Assembly (NCBI RefSeq): GCF_001297775.1
Contig: NZ_LIFX01000001.1
Span: 62,001-126,000, forward strand
Source of the DNA: Trabulsiella odontotermitis
GTDB lineage: Bacteria > Pseudomonadota > Gammaproteobacteria > Enterobacterales > Enterobacteriaceae
Reading direction: 5' to 3'
Length of the DNA: 64,000 bases
Numbering within the stretch: the stretch's first letter is position 1; each line of letters begins with the position of its first letter. The position numbers and the translations under genes were made by a program. This document shows, piece after piece, positions 53,849 to 61,780 of the stretch. The notes under the pieces were generated by a model that worked only from the letters and a program-made list of their open reading frames with translations, was not told the origin of the DNA and did no database searches.

Positions 53849-55315
53849 TTGCGTTCTTTAGTGTGTGATCTCCTGCAGCTGCGGATGGACGAGCAGCGCG
53901 AAGGCAAACTGCACAAGAAACTCTATAACGCGATCCGACTGTCGATACTTGATGGCAGCCTGCCGCCGCAGAGCCGTTTACCGCCGTCGCGCGATCTCGC
54001 CGCGCAGCTTAAACTTTCACGAAACACGGTCCTCACTGTCTATGAACAGCTGGGAGCCGAAGGCTACATTGTTTCCTGGTCCGGTAGCGGCACCTTTGTG
54101 GCGCAGACGGTGCCGGACAGCCTGCTCTTTGCCTCTCAGCCCTCTGCGGAGAGCGCCCGGAAAACGCGGAGTGTGACGTTCTCGCAACGTGGTCAGCGCC
54201 TCCTTGAGCATAGCAGCGCCAGCCCGCGTCAGTGGGGTGCATTTCTGCCCGGTATTCCGGACGTCAGCGAGTTCCCGCATGCGCTGCTGCGGAAAATCCA
54301 TCATCGCCTCAGCCGTAAACCGCTGCCAATGCAGTTTTCTTATAGCCCGTCCGGCGGCAGCCCGGCGCTACAGCAGGCGCTGATGGAGTATCTGCGCGTG
54401 GCGCGCTCGGTGCGCTGCACGCCGGATCAAATCCTCATTACCGAAGGCATTCATCAGGCTATCGATCTGGTATCGCGCATGTTGTGTAACCCCGGCGATC
54501 GCGCCTGGATTGAAGAGCCTGCCTACTGGGGAATTCGCAATGTGCTGCAGATGAACGGCGTGGAGTTGCAGGCGATAGCGGTCGATAAAAGCGGTATGAA
54601 CCCGCCCGATCTCGTCGAAACACCGCCGCGGCTGATATTCGTCACTCCCTCGCACCAGTATCCGCTCGGCTGTGTCATGAGCCTGGAGCGCCGCCAGCGT
54701 TTGCTCGCGCTCGCCCACCAGACCGGTAGCTGGATTGTTGAAGATGATTACGACAGCGAGTTTCGCTTCTCCGGCCAGCCCATCCCGGCGTTGCAGGGGT
54801 TAGTGGAAGACGCGCCGGTCATTTACACCGGAACGTTCAGTAAAACGATGTGGCCCGGTCTGCGCCTGGGGTATGTCGTGCTGCCGCAGGTACTGGCGCA
54901 AACGCTGAAAACTGCCCATGCGGAGCTGTATCGCGGTGGACGGCTGCTGGATCAGGCCACGCTGGCGGAATTTATCGCCGAAGGGCATTACACCGCCCAC
55001 ATCCGCCGTATGCATCTGCTCTACGCCCGTCGACGCCAGCGGCTGGCGGGGCTGATTATCACGTATCTGGGGAAAGATGCGCTCAGCGACTTCAACGACA
55101 ACGCCGGTTTACACCTGGTGCTGAAGCTCGACGACGATTGTGATGACGTGGCGATTGCCCGCGCGGCGAATGAAAAGGGTGTGCTGGTGCGTCCGCTCTC
55201 ACGCTACTACCTGAAAAAAACGGCGATGCGTGGTTTGCTGATGGGGTTTGCGGCGATGAAAGAAGAAGAGATGGAAGGGGCGTTTAAAGTCCTGCTGAGC
55301 TGTATAAAAAAATAA
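53849..55315 (+). CDS. MocR/GabR-type PLP-dependent transcription regulator
   Basis: 488-residue fusion of a GntR-family winged HTH (about residues 15-85; LYNAIRLSILDGSLPPQSRLPPSRDLAAQLKLSRNTVLTVYEQL) and a fold-type I aminotransferase domain (about 125-488) with the PLP lysine in YTGTFSKTMWPGLRLGY. In this family PLP and an amino acid such as GABA bind the C-terminal domain and switch transcription of a neighbouring aminotransferase gene. The TTG start at 53849 has GAGGGA five bases upstream. Divergent from the PuuE-like gene, it is most likely its activator and represses itself. Not found here in K-12. Confidence 0.85.
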   Translation: MRSLVCDLLQLRMDEQREGKLHKKLYNAIRLSILDGSLPPQSRLPPSRDLAAQLKLSRNTVLTVYEQLGAEGYIVSWSGSGTFVAQTVPDSLLFASQPSAESARKTRSVTFSQRGQRLLEHSSASPRQWGAFLPGIPDVSEFPHALLRKIHHRLSRKPLPMQFSYSPSGGSPALQQALMEYLRVARSVRCTPDQILITEGIHQAIDLVSRMLCNPGDRAWIEEPAYWGIRNVLQMNGVELQAIAVDKSGMNPPDLVETPPRLIFVTPSHQYPLGCVMSLERRQRLLALAHQTGSWIVEDDYDSEFRFSGQPIPALQGLVEDAPVIYTGTFSKTMWPGLRLGYVVLPQVLAQTLKTAHAELYRGGRLLDQATLAEFIAEGHYTAHIRRMHLLYARRRQRLAGLIITYLGKDALSDFNDNAGLHLVLKLDDDCDDVAIARAANEKGVLVRPLSRYYLKKTAMRGLLMGFAAMKEEEMEGAFKVLLSCIKK

Positions 55316-55316
55316 A

Positions 55317-55348
55317 GCCGGGTGGCGACTACGCCTTACCCGGCCTGC
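55317..55348. repeat. REP element between the MocR gene and rpoH
   Basis: GCCGGGTGGCGACTACGCC followed by TTACCCGGCCTGC, a standard REP palindrome in the 51-bp convergent gap. Confidence 0.8.
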
Positions 55349-55366
55349 ATTTGCGCGATATGACGA

Positions 55367-56221
55367 TTACGCTTCGATCGCGGCGCGCAGTTTTTTCATC
55401 GCGTTCTTTTCAAGCTGTCGCACGCGCTCAGCGGAAACGCCGTAGCGATCGGCCAGCTCCTGCAGCGTGGACTTGTTGTCTTCGTCCAGCCAGCGGGCGC
55501 GGATGATGTCCTGACTACGTGCGTCAAGACCTTCCATCGCGTGAGTCAGCTTGTTGGCAGCCTGATCTTCCCAGTTGTCCTCTTCAATGCCATCAGCAAA
55601 GTTAGAGGATTTGTCCTGCAGATAGAGCACCGGCGCCATCGGCTGGCTGTCGGACTCGTCGTCCGGCGACATGTCAAAGGTCATGTCCTGCGCCGCCATA
55701 CGCGATTCCATCTCACGCACGTCTTTGCTGGAAACACCCAGCTCACGGGCAACCATTTCCACTTCATCCTGGTTAAACCAGCCCAGACGCTGCTTGGTTT
55801 TGCGCAGGTTAAAGAACAGTTTACGCTGCGCTTTGGTGGTGGCGACCTTCACGATACGCCAGTTACGCAGCACGTATTCGTGAATTTCTGCTTTGATCCA
55901 GTGAACCGCGAAGGAGACCAGACGCACACCCACTTCCGGGTTGAAGCGACGCACGGCCTTCATCAGACCGATGTTGCCTTCCTGGATCAAGTCAGCCTGC
56001 GGCAGGCCGTAGCCCGCATAATTACGAGCAACGTGAACAACAAAGCGCAGGTGAGACAGGATCAGCGTCTTAGCTGCTTCCAGATCGCCCTGGTAATGCA
56101 GCCTTTCAGCCAGTGCCCGCTCTTCATCAGCCGACAACATCGGCCATGCGTTCGCAGCCCGGATATAAGATTCCAGGTTACCAACGGGGGCTAAAGCTAA
56201 ATTTTGCATTTCTTTGGTCAT
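55367..56221 (-). CDS. rpoH: RNA polymerase sigma-32 (heat shock sigma factor)
   Basis: Sigma-70-family factor of 284 residues, K-12 length. Region 2 ([44 protein letters not shown]), the RpoH-specific box [18 protein letters not shown], and region 4 HTH ([28 protein letters not shown]) are complete. It directs transcription of chaperone and protease genes. In E. coli the 5' part of the mRNA folds over the start and acts as a thermosensor; the start region here is nearly that of K-12, with GAGAGGAT as ribosome site. 56222-56424 carries the promoter region. Confidence 0.98.
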   Translation of the reverse strand: MTKEMQNLALAPVGNLESYIRAANAWPMLSADEERALAERLHYQGDLEAAKTLILSHLRFVVHVARNYAGYGLPQADLIQEGNIGLMKAVRRFNPEVGVRLVSFAVHWIKAEIHEYVLRNWRIVKVATTKAQRKLFFNLRKTKQRLGWFNQDEVEMVARELGVSSKDVREMESRMAAQDMTFDMSPDDESDSQPMAPVLYLQDKSSNFADGIEEDNWEDQAANKLTHAMEGLDARSQDIIRARWLDEDNKSTLQELADRYGVSAERVRQLEKNAMKKLRAAIEA

Positions 56222-56424
56222 TCAAATCCTCTCAATTCGTATCTTCTGAGCCATGCCGTCCCTCTTAGAGGCAACAAGCATGCCAGAACTGATGAGCAAC
56301 GAGATTAGCATTCACTCTTTTATCAGACAGTGATTTTATCCACAAGTTCAATGCAACCTTGTGGGTAAATTACGCACAAAATGTGACACAGAAATGATAA
56401 TGCGGGGGAAGAGAGAAACAGGGA

Positions 56425-56462
56425 CTCTTCCCTGCAGAGCGATTTTCGATGCAGGGAAAGAG
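56425..56462. terminator. Hairpin after ftsX
   Basis: Arms CTCTTCCCTGCA and TGCAGGGAAAGAG pair with one bulged base around a 13-base loop, starting 16 bases after the ftsX stop. It probably ends the ftsYEX message just before the rpoH promoters. Confidence 0.6.
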
Positions 56463-56477
56463 TATATCAGAATTTTT

Positions 56478-57536
56478 TTAATCCGGCGTAAAGTGGCGTA
56501 AATGTTGTACGGTCGCCAGCCACGCCGCCACCCAGCCGATCATTGCGCTGACCAGCAGCAACAGCAGGCATTCATCGAACGACAGGCCGCTCAGCTCAAA
56601 CTGGGTGCCAAATACTTTAGCCACTTCGGTCACCGCCGACGACAGCCGCATCACCAGAATTTCGGACAAAATGAGCGACAAAAACGCGCCAGAGAAGCCC
56701 AACAACGCGCCACCGTAGAGGAAAGGTCTCAGGATAAATCCGTCGGTTGCGCCAATCAGCTTCTGCACGTTGATGGTATCGCGACGGGCAAAGATACTCA
56801 GACGCACGCTGTTGCCGATGACGAGAAATACCGCCGCCACCATCAACACGCCGATCATCGCCGACACGCGCCCCACCAGACCGGTTAACGATGCCAGACG
56901 CGCGAACCAGCTGTCATCCATACGCACTTCGTCCACGCCGTGAACGCGTGATACGCGATCACGCAACGTGTTCAGCGATTCGGTTCCCTGAAAGTCCAGT
57001 TTCGGGATCACCACCGCAACGGCAGGCAATGGGTTCTCTTCCAGCATATCCAGCGCGCCGCCAAACCCCGACCAGTTACGGAACTCGCCCAGCGCCTCTT
57101 CGCGCGAGAGATAGTTCACTTTCTCCACGCCCTGCTCGGCCTGCAACTGCGCCACCACCTGCGCGGCGGCGTCGTCATCCAGCGTTTTATCCAGATAGAC
57201 GGTGATCTGCGGTGACGGATAATACTGCGCCGCAGCGCTGTTGACGTTTTTGTACACCATATAGCAGACGCTCGGCAGCGTCAGGGAGATAGCGATGACC
57301 ATCACCGTCAGGAACGTCGCCAGTGGTTTGCTTTTCAGATCCTGCAACGCGCCCTGCCAGGCATAGCGCACCTGCTCATTAAAGACGTTGGTTTTACGGG
57401 AGTTGGGCTTCGTCGATGCCCTGGCGCGCTTTGGCGCATTGCGGTTGCCATCACCCTGCCCGCTGCCAGACGAGCGGACGCGATCAAAGCGATTGCTGAA
57501 CCGCCGGATATGATTCATTGCCTCGCGTTTATTCAC
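56478..57536 (-). CDS. ftsX: Cell division protein FtsX
   Basis: Inner-membrane protein of 352 residues, K-12 length, with an N-terminal cytoplasmic stretch, four membrane segments and a large periplasmic loop (about 95-220) that in E. coli activates the amidase activator EnvC. It forms an ABC-like complex with FtsE that couples division to peptidoglycan hydrolysis. The GTG at 57536 was taken as start: it aligns with K-12 MNKR and has GGAGG five bases upstream. An adjacent ATG at 57539 has too short a spacing. It overlaps ftsE by eight bases. Confidence 0.95.
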   Translation of the reverse strand: MNKREAMNHIRRFSNRFDRVRSSGSGQGDGNRNAPKRARASTKPNSRKTNVFNEQVRYAWQGALQDLKSKPLATFLTVMVIAISLTLPSVCYMVYKNVNSAAAQYYPSPQITVYLDKTLDDDAAAQVVAQLQAEQGVEKVNYLSREEALGEFRNWSGFGGALDMLEENPLPAVAVVIPKLDFQGTESLNTLRDRVSRVHGVDEVRMDDSWFARLASLTGLVGRVSAMIGVLMVAAVFLVIGNSVRLSIFARRDTINVQKLIGATDGFILRPFLYGGALLGFSGAFLSLILSEILVMRLSSAVTEVAKVFGTQFELSGLSFDECLLLLLVSAMIGWVAAWLATVQHLRHFTPD

Positions 57537-58194
57537 CATGGCCTCCATGCAAATGCCCGTCGCTCAGCGTCAGCATGCGATAGGAACGACTGGAGATCAG
57601 CCCCAAATCGTGCGTCGCCATCAGCACGGTGACCCCCACGCGGTTGAACTCTTCAAACAGGCGCAGAATACCTTCCGACAGCACCTCGTCCAGGTTACCG
57701 GTAGGTTCATCCGCCAGCAGGACGGCCGGTTTGTTCACCACCGCGCGGGCAATGCCCACGCGTTGCTGTTCACCGCCGGAAAGCTGAATCGGGAGACTTT
57801 TCGCTTTATCGAGCAGTCCGACTTTGTCCAGCGCTGCCGACACGCGACGACGAATGTCATCACCGCTGGCGCCAGCGATGATCAGCGGGATCGCCACGTT
57901 GTCGTAGACGGTTCTGTCCATCAGCAGATGGTGATCCTGAAAAATCATACCGATCTGACGACGCAGAAACGGCACTTCGCGGTTTTTCAGCCGCGTGATG
58001 TCGTGGCCGCTAAACAAGATTTTTCCGGCGCTCGGACGCTCAATCCCACAGATCAGCTTGAGCAGTGTACTTTTCCCCGCGCCGGAATGGCCGGTCAGGA
58101 ACGCCATCTCGCCCGGTTGCAGGTGGAATGTGACCCCCTGCAACGCTTGTCTCCCACCGAGATAGGCCTTGCTGACATGTTCAAAGCGAATCAT
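57529..58194 (-). CDS. ftsE: Cell division ATP-binding protein FtsE
   Basis: ABC ATPase of 221 residues (K-12 222): Walker [15 protein letters not shown], signature [14 protein letters not shown], Walker [15 protein letters not shown]. It drives conformational change in FtsX at the septum. Two bases after the ftsY stop, second gene of ftsYEX. Confidence 0.97.
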   Translation of the reverse strand: MIRFEHVSKAYLGGRQALQGVTFHLQPGEMAFLTGHSGAGKSTLLKLICGIERPSAGKILFSGHDITRLKNREVPFLRRQIGMIFQDHHLLMDRTVYDNVAIPLIIAGASGDDIRRRVSAALDKVGLLDKAKSLPIQLSGGEQQRVGIARAVVNKPAVLLADEPTGNLDEVLSEGILRLFEEFNRVGVTVLMATHDLGLISSRSYRMLTLSDGHLHGGHGE

Positions 58195-58196
58195 TG

Positions 58197-59480
58197 TTAG
58201 TCCTCTCGGGCAAAAAGTGCCTCAATAAAATCGCCCGCATTAAACGGACGTAAGTCCTCTATACGTTCGCCGACGCCGATGTAGCGGATCGGAATGCCGA
58301 ACTGATCGGCAACGGAGAAGATCACCCCGCCTTTCGCGGTGCCGTCAAGCTTGGTCAACGTGATCCCGGTCAGGCCAACCGCTTCGTGGAACAGTTTCGC
58401 CTGGCTGATGGCGTTCTGCCCGGTGCTGGCGTCGATAGTCAGCATCACCTCGTGCGGCGCCTCTTCGTCGAGTTTTTTCATCACCCGGACTATCTTCTTC
58501 AGCTCTTCCATCAGGTGCGATTTGTTCTGCAAACGCCCGGCGGTATCGGCGATCAGCACATCAATGTTGCGCGCTTTCGCCGCCTGAATGGCGTCGAAAA
58601 TCACCGAGGCGGAATCAGCGCCGGTATGCTGCGCAATCACCGGAATATTGTTGCGCTGACCCCAGACCTGCAACTGTTCAACCGCCGCGGCGCGGAAAGT
58701 ATCACCCGCCGCCAGCATCACTGATTTACCCTGCTGTTCAAACTGGCGCGCCAGTTTGCCGATGGTGGTGGTTTTACCCACACCGTTAACGCCAACCATC
58801 AGAATAACAAACGGTGTTTTGCCTTCAATATTAAGCGGTTCATCCACTTTTGCGAGGATATCGCCCATTTCATCTTTCAGCAGACCGTACAATGCTTCAG
58901 CGTCGCGCAGTTGTTTGCGGCTCGCACCTTCGGTCAGATTGGTGATGATCTTACGGGTCGTTTCCACGCCGACGTCGGCAATCAGCAGCTGTTCTTCCAG
59001 CTCATCAAACAGATCATCGTCGATTTTCTTGCCGCGGAACAGGCTGATAAATCCGGATCCGAGATTTTCTTTTGTCTTTACCAGGCTACGCTTCAGACGT
59101 GAGAAGAACCCTTCTTTAGTGGGTTTTTCCTGTTCCTGCGGGGCAACATCCGTAGCAGGCTCAGCGTCACCATCGATGGCATTTTCCGCCGCGTCGGCCG
59201 CTGCCAGCGCCTGCACTTCCAGTTCGTCGTCGGAAATCACCGGTTCGTCGTCTTCCGGCAGCGGCAGTTCTTCATGCGCGATCGCCGCCTCTGTCGCCGG
59301 TTCGTCTTCAGTAACCTCAGCGACATCCTCAACCGCAGGCTCAACCGTCGTTTCTTCTTGCTGTTCTTCCGCTATCGCCTGTTGTTCGTCTGTCTGCTGT
59401 TCAACATCGGTTTCCTGCGCCTGCTCTTTCTGGCCAAGACCCAGCCAGGAAAACAGGCCACGTTTTTTCTCTTTTGCCAT
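58197..59480 (-). CDS. ftsY: Signal recognition particle receptor FtsY
   Basis: SRP receptor GTPase of 427 residues. The N-terminal A domain begins with a basic membrane-binding motif (MAKEKKRGLFSWLGLG) and continues as a very acidic, Glu/Ala-rich stretch to about residue 125. The NG domain has the P-loop VNGVGKTTTIGKLA, DTAGR and TKLDGTAKGG. It docks ribosome-SRP complexes at the membrane. The start at 59480 fits K-12. The A domain is much shorter than that of K-12 (497 residues total). Confidence 0.96.
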   Translation of the reverse strand: MAKEKKRGLFSWLGLGQKEQAQETDVEQQTDEQQAIAEEQQEETTVEPAVEDVAEVTEDEPATEAAIAHEELPLPEDDEPVISDDELEVQALAAADAAENAIDGDAEPATDVAPQEQEKPTKEGFFSRLKRSLVKTKENLGSGFISLFRGKKIDDDLFDELEEQLLIADVGVETTRKIITNLTEGASRKQLRDAEALYGLLKDEMGDILAKVDEPLNIEGKTPFVILMVGVNGVGKTTTIGKLARQFEQQGKSVMLAAGDTFRAAAVEQLQVWGQRNNIPVIAQHTGADSASVIFDAIQAAKARNIDVLIADTAGRLQNKSHLMEELKKIVRVMKKLDEEAPHEVMLTIDASTGQNAISQAKLFHEAVGLTGITLTKLDGTAKGGVIFSVADQFGIPIRYIGVGERIEDLRPFNAGDFIEALFARED

Positions 59481-59665
59481 TGGCGACCACACTCCTCGCT
59501 GTTGATTCATGGCACAGCCGCCTTATCGCAAACAGGGGGCTGAAAAAAATAATAATTTAGCGGTGTAGTCTACCACTTAACTTAGCGCGCATCACCGCAT
59601 TAAGGTTTCGCCAATCGCCGCTCATCGCTAGAATAGCAGGGGAAAAGAGTGAACTGAGCAATAAA

Positions 59666-60262
59666 ATGAAGAAACCTAATCACGCGGGCAGCGGCCAGAT
59701 CCGCATTATCGGCGGGCAATGGCGCGGTCGAAAGCTACCGGTGCCTGACAGCCCCGGCCTGCGACCGACGACCGACCGGGTCCGCGAAACCCTGTTTAAC
59801 TGGCTGGCACCGCATATGGTCGACGCGCGTTGCCTCGACTGTTTTGCCGGTAGCGGCGCGTTGGGGCTGGAAGCCCTCTCACGTTATGCCGCCAGCGCCA
59901 CGCTGCTGGAAATGGATCGCAACGTCTCCCGGCAATTACAGCAAAACCTTGCCACACTAAAAGCAGCCAACGCCCGTGTCGTGAATACCAATTCGCTGAC
60001 CTTCCTGGCGCAGCCTGGTACACCGCACGATGTCGTGTTTATTGATCCGCCATTCCGTAAAGGGCTGTTGGATGAGACGCTGCACCTGCTGGAAAGCAAC
60101 GGCTGGCTGGCGGATGACGCGCTGATTTATGTCGAAAGTGAAGTAGAAAACGGTTTACCGCCGGTGCCTGCCAGCTGGGATTTGCATCGGGAAAAAGTGG
60201 CGGGACAGGTCGCTTACCGTTTGTATCATCGGGAAACGCAAGGAGAAAACGATGCTGATTAA
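59666..60262 (+). CDS. rsmD: 16S rRNA m2G966 methyltransferase RsmD
   Basis: 198-residue SAM-dependent methyltransferase, K-12 length. The SAM-binding LDCFAGSGALGLEALSR and catalytic VFIDPPF (DPPF) motifs are present. It methylates G966 of 16S rRNA in the 30S subunit. It is divergent from ftsY and overlaps yhhL by 11 bases. Confidence 0.96.
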   Translation: MKKPNHAGSGQIRIIGGQWRGRKLPVPDSPGLRPTTDRVRETLFNWLAPHMVDARCLDCFAGSGALGLEALSRYAASATLLEMDRNVSRQLQQNLATLKAANARVVNTNSLTFLAQPGTPHDVVFIDPPFRKGLLDETLHLLESNGWLADDALIYVESEVENGLPPVPASWDLHREKVAGQVAYRLYHRETQGENDAD

Positions 60263-60527
60263 CTTAGGACGCCTGCTGATGCTGTTTGTCTGGGCGTTTC
60301 TGCTACTGAATCTGGTGCAGCCGTTTCCGCGTCCGCTGAATATTTTTGTTAATGTCGCGCTGGTATTTATGGTGCTGATGCACGGCATGCAAATGGCGCT
60401 GCTGAAAACGACGCTGCCAAAAGATGGCCCACAAATGACCACCTGGGAGAAGATCCGTATTTTCCTGTTTGGGGTGTTTGAACTGCTGGTCTGGCAGAAA
60501 AAGTTTAAGGCGCAGATGAAGAAGTAA
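60252..60527 (+). CDS. yhhL: DUF1145 membrane protein YhhL
   Basis: 91-residue inner-membrane protein with two hydrophobic segments near the N-terminus (residues about 4-20 and 27-47) and a basic cytoplasmic C-terminus (WQKKFKAQMKK). Function is unknown. The overlap with rsmD, with a ribosome site AAGGAG inside rsmD, indicates co-transcription and coupling. Confidence 0.92.
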   Translation: MLINLGRLLMLFVWAFLLLNLVQPFPRPLNIFVNVALVFMVLMHGMQMALLKTTLPKDGPQMTTWEKIRIFLFGVFELLVWQKKFKAQMKK

Positions 60528-60540
60528 TTTGTGCGTTTTG

Positions 60541-60571
60541 GCCCGGTGGCGCTTCGCTTACCGGGCCTACG
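60541..60571. repeat. REP element between yhhL and yhhM
   Basis: GCCCGGTGGCGCTTCGC followed by TTACCGGGCCTAC, a REP palindrome in the 48-bp convergent gap. Confidence 0.8.
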
Positions 60572-60575
60572 AAGA

Positions 60576-60935
60576 TTAATGGTCTGCGGTAAATCCCTCA
60601 AACCTTGACCCTTTGTAGCTCAGCGTTCCTTTATCGCCCACGGTCAACTGGTGATACTGTTTTTCATTCAGGCGGAACGTCATTTCCAGCCCGCCGTTTT
60701 CCGGTTTAAAACTGACGTCATAACGCATACTGCTGCCCGCCGGGGCAACAATCTGCTGGCGTGAACGGCGATCATCCAGCACCTTCTCACGCTTGTTGCT
60801 CACCACGACCCGCTTTTGCATCAGCGGTGCGGCGTCGTTATCCATCTTTTCGCGGCGCTGCTGGACGTAACGAAACGACGCGGCAACGACAATAATCGCC
60901 ACCACCACGACAAAAAACAGCGGCATTTTACTCAT
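60576..60935 (-). CDS. yhhM: DUF2500 protein YhhM
   Basis: 119-residue protein with one N-terminal membrane anchor (residues 4-22, MPLFFVVVVAIIVVAASF) and a beta-rich domain (VVSNKREKV...MTFRLNEKQYHQLTVGDKGTLSYKGSRFEGF). The role is unknown. Single gene, convergent with yhhL and divergent from yhhN. Confidence 0.92.
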   Translation of the reverse strand: MSKMPLFFVVVVAIIVVAASFRYVQQRREKMDNDAAPLMQKRVVVSNKREKVLDDRRSRQQIVAPAGSSMRYDVSFKPENGGLEMTFRLNEKQYHQLTVGDKGTLSYKGSRFEGFTADH

Positions 60936-61076
60936 TCATCAGTCCCATAAGAATTTACGGAAATCAGCATACCGCGGCATGCCGTGCATTGTCATCCCTG
61001 TGCCCGGAGCACTACACTGGAGGGAAGAGCCTTGAGCGTACCGCTCATTCAACAATAACAGATACAGGGACTTACT

Positions 61077-61703
61077 ATGCTTTGGTCGTTTATTGCTGTC
61101 TGTTTATCCGGCTGGTTGTACGTCGATGCGTCGTATCGCGGCCCCGTCTGGCAACGCTGGGTATTCAAACCCGTCACCCTGATCCTGCTTCTGCTGCTGG
61201 CGCTGCAGGCGCCGATGTTCGACACCATCAGTTATCTGGTGCTGGCGGGCTTGTGTGCCTCGCTGGTGGGCGATGCGCTGACGCTGCTGCCCCGTCAGCG
61301 GCTGTTGTACGCCATTGGCGCGTTTTTCCTGTCGCACCTGCTGTATACCATCTATTTTGCCAGCCAGATGACGCTCTCTTTCTTCTGGCCGCTGCCGCTG
61401 GCGCTCATCATCATCGGCGCGGTGCTGATTGCGGTGATCTGGACCCGACTGGAAGAGTTCCGCATGCCAGTGCTCACCTTTATCGCGATGACGCTGGTGA
61501 TGGTGTGGATTGCGGGCGAGCTGTGGTTCCTGCGCCCCACCAGCCCGGCGCTGTCCGGTTTCCTGGGCGCGGGGTTGCTGCTGGTCGGCAATATCGTCTG
61601 GATGGTCAGTCATTATCGCCATCGGTTCAAAGCGGACAGCGCGATTGCCGCCGCCTGCTACTTCGCCGGGCACTTCCTGATCGTTCGTTCGCTTTATCTG
61701 TAA
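61077..61703 (+). CDS. yhhN: YhhN/TMEM86-family membrane protein
   Basis: 208-residue protein with about eight hydrophobic segments. The family includes mammalian TMEM86 lysoplasmalogenases; the conserved [15 protein letters not shown] (with an aspartate in the membrane) fits that group. Bacterial substrates are not established. It lies 77 bases upstream of zntA; the zntA promoter is in between, so the two are separate units. Confidence 0.9.
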   Translation: MLWSFIAVCLSGWLYVDASYRGPVWQRWVFKPVTLILLLLLALQAPMFDTISYLVLAGLCASLVGDALTLLPRQRLLYAIGAFFLSHLLYTIYFASQMTLSFFWPLPLALIIIGAVLIAVIWTRLEEFRMPVLTFIAMTLVMVWIAGELWFLRPTSPALSGFLGAGLLLVGNIVWMVSHYRHRFKADSAIAAACYFAGHFLIVRSLYL

Positions 61704-61710
61704 TTAGCGC

Positions 61711-61742
61711 TTGACTCTGGAGTCGACTCCAGAGTGTATCCT
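61711..61742 (+). promoter_or_regulatory. zntA promoter with ZntR operator
   Basis: -35 TTGACT (61711-61716) and -10 TATCCT (61737-61742) have a 20-base spacer. The spacer contains a 22-bp palindrome at 61714-61735 with arms ACTCTGGAGT and ACTCCAGAGT about a CG centre. A 19-20 base spacer that must be untwisted by a MerR-family activator is the hallmark of ZntR control; the sequence is essentially that of K-12. Confidence 0.92.
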
Positions 61743-61780
61743 CCGCGTAAATGAGAAAATTATCATTCGCGGAGGATGCC

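Noticed and set aside
58866-59505. Ser-rich plus-strand frame opposite ftsY
   Set aside because: The serine runs are the complement of Glu/Ala codons in the acidic A domain of FtsY.
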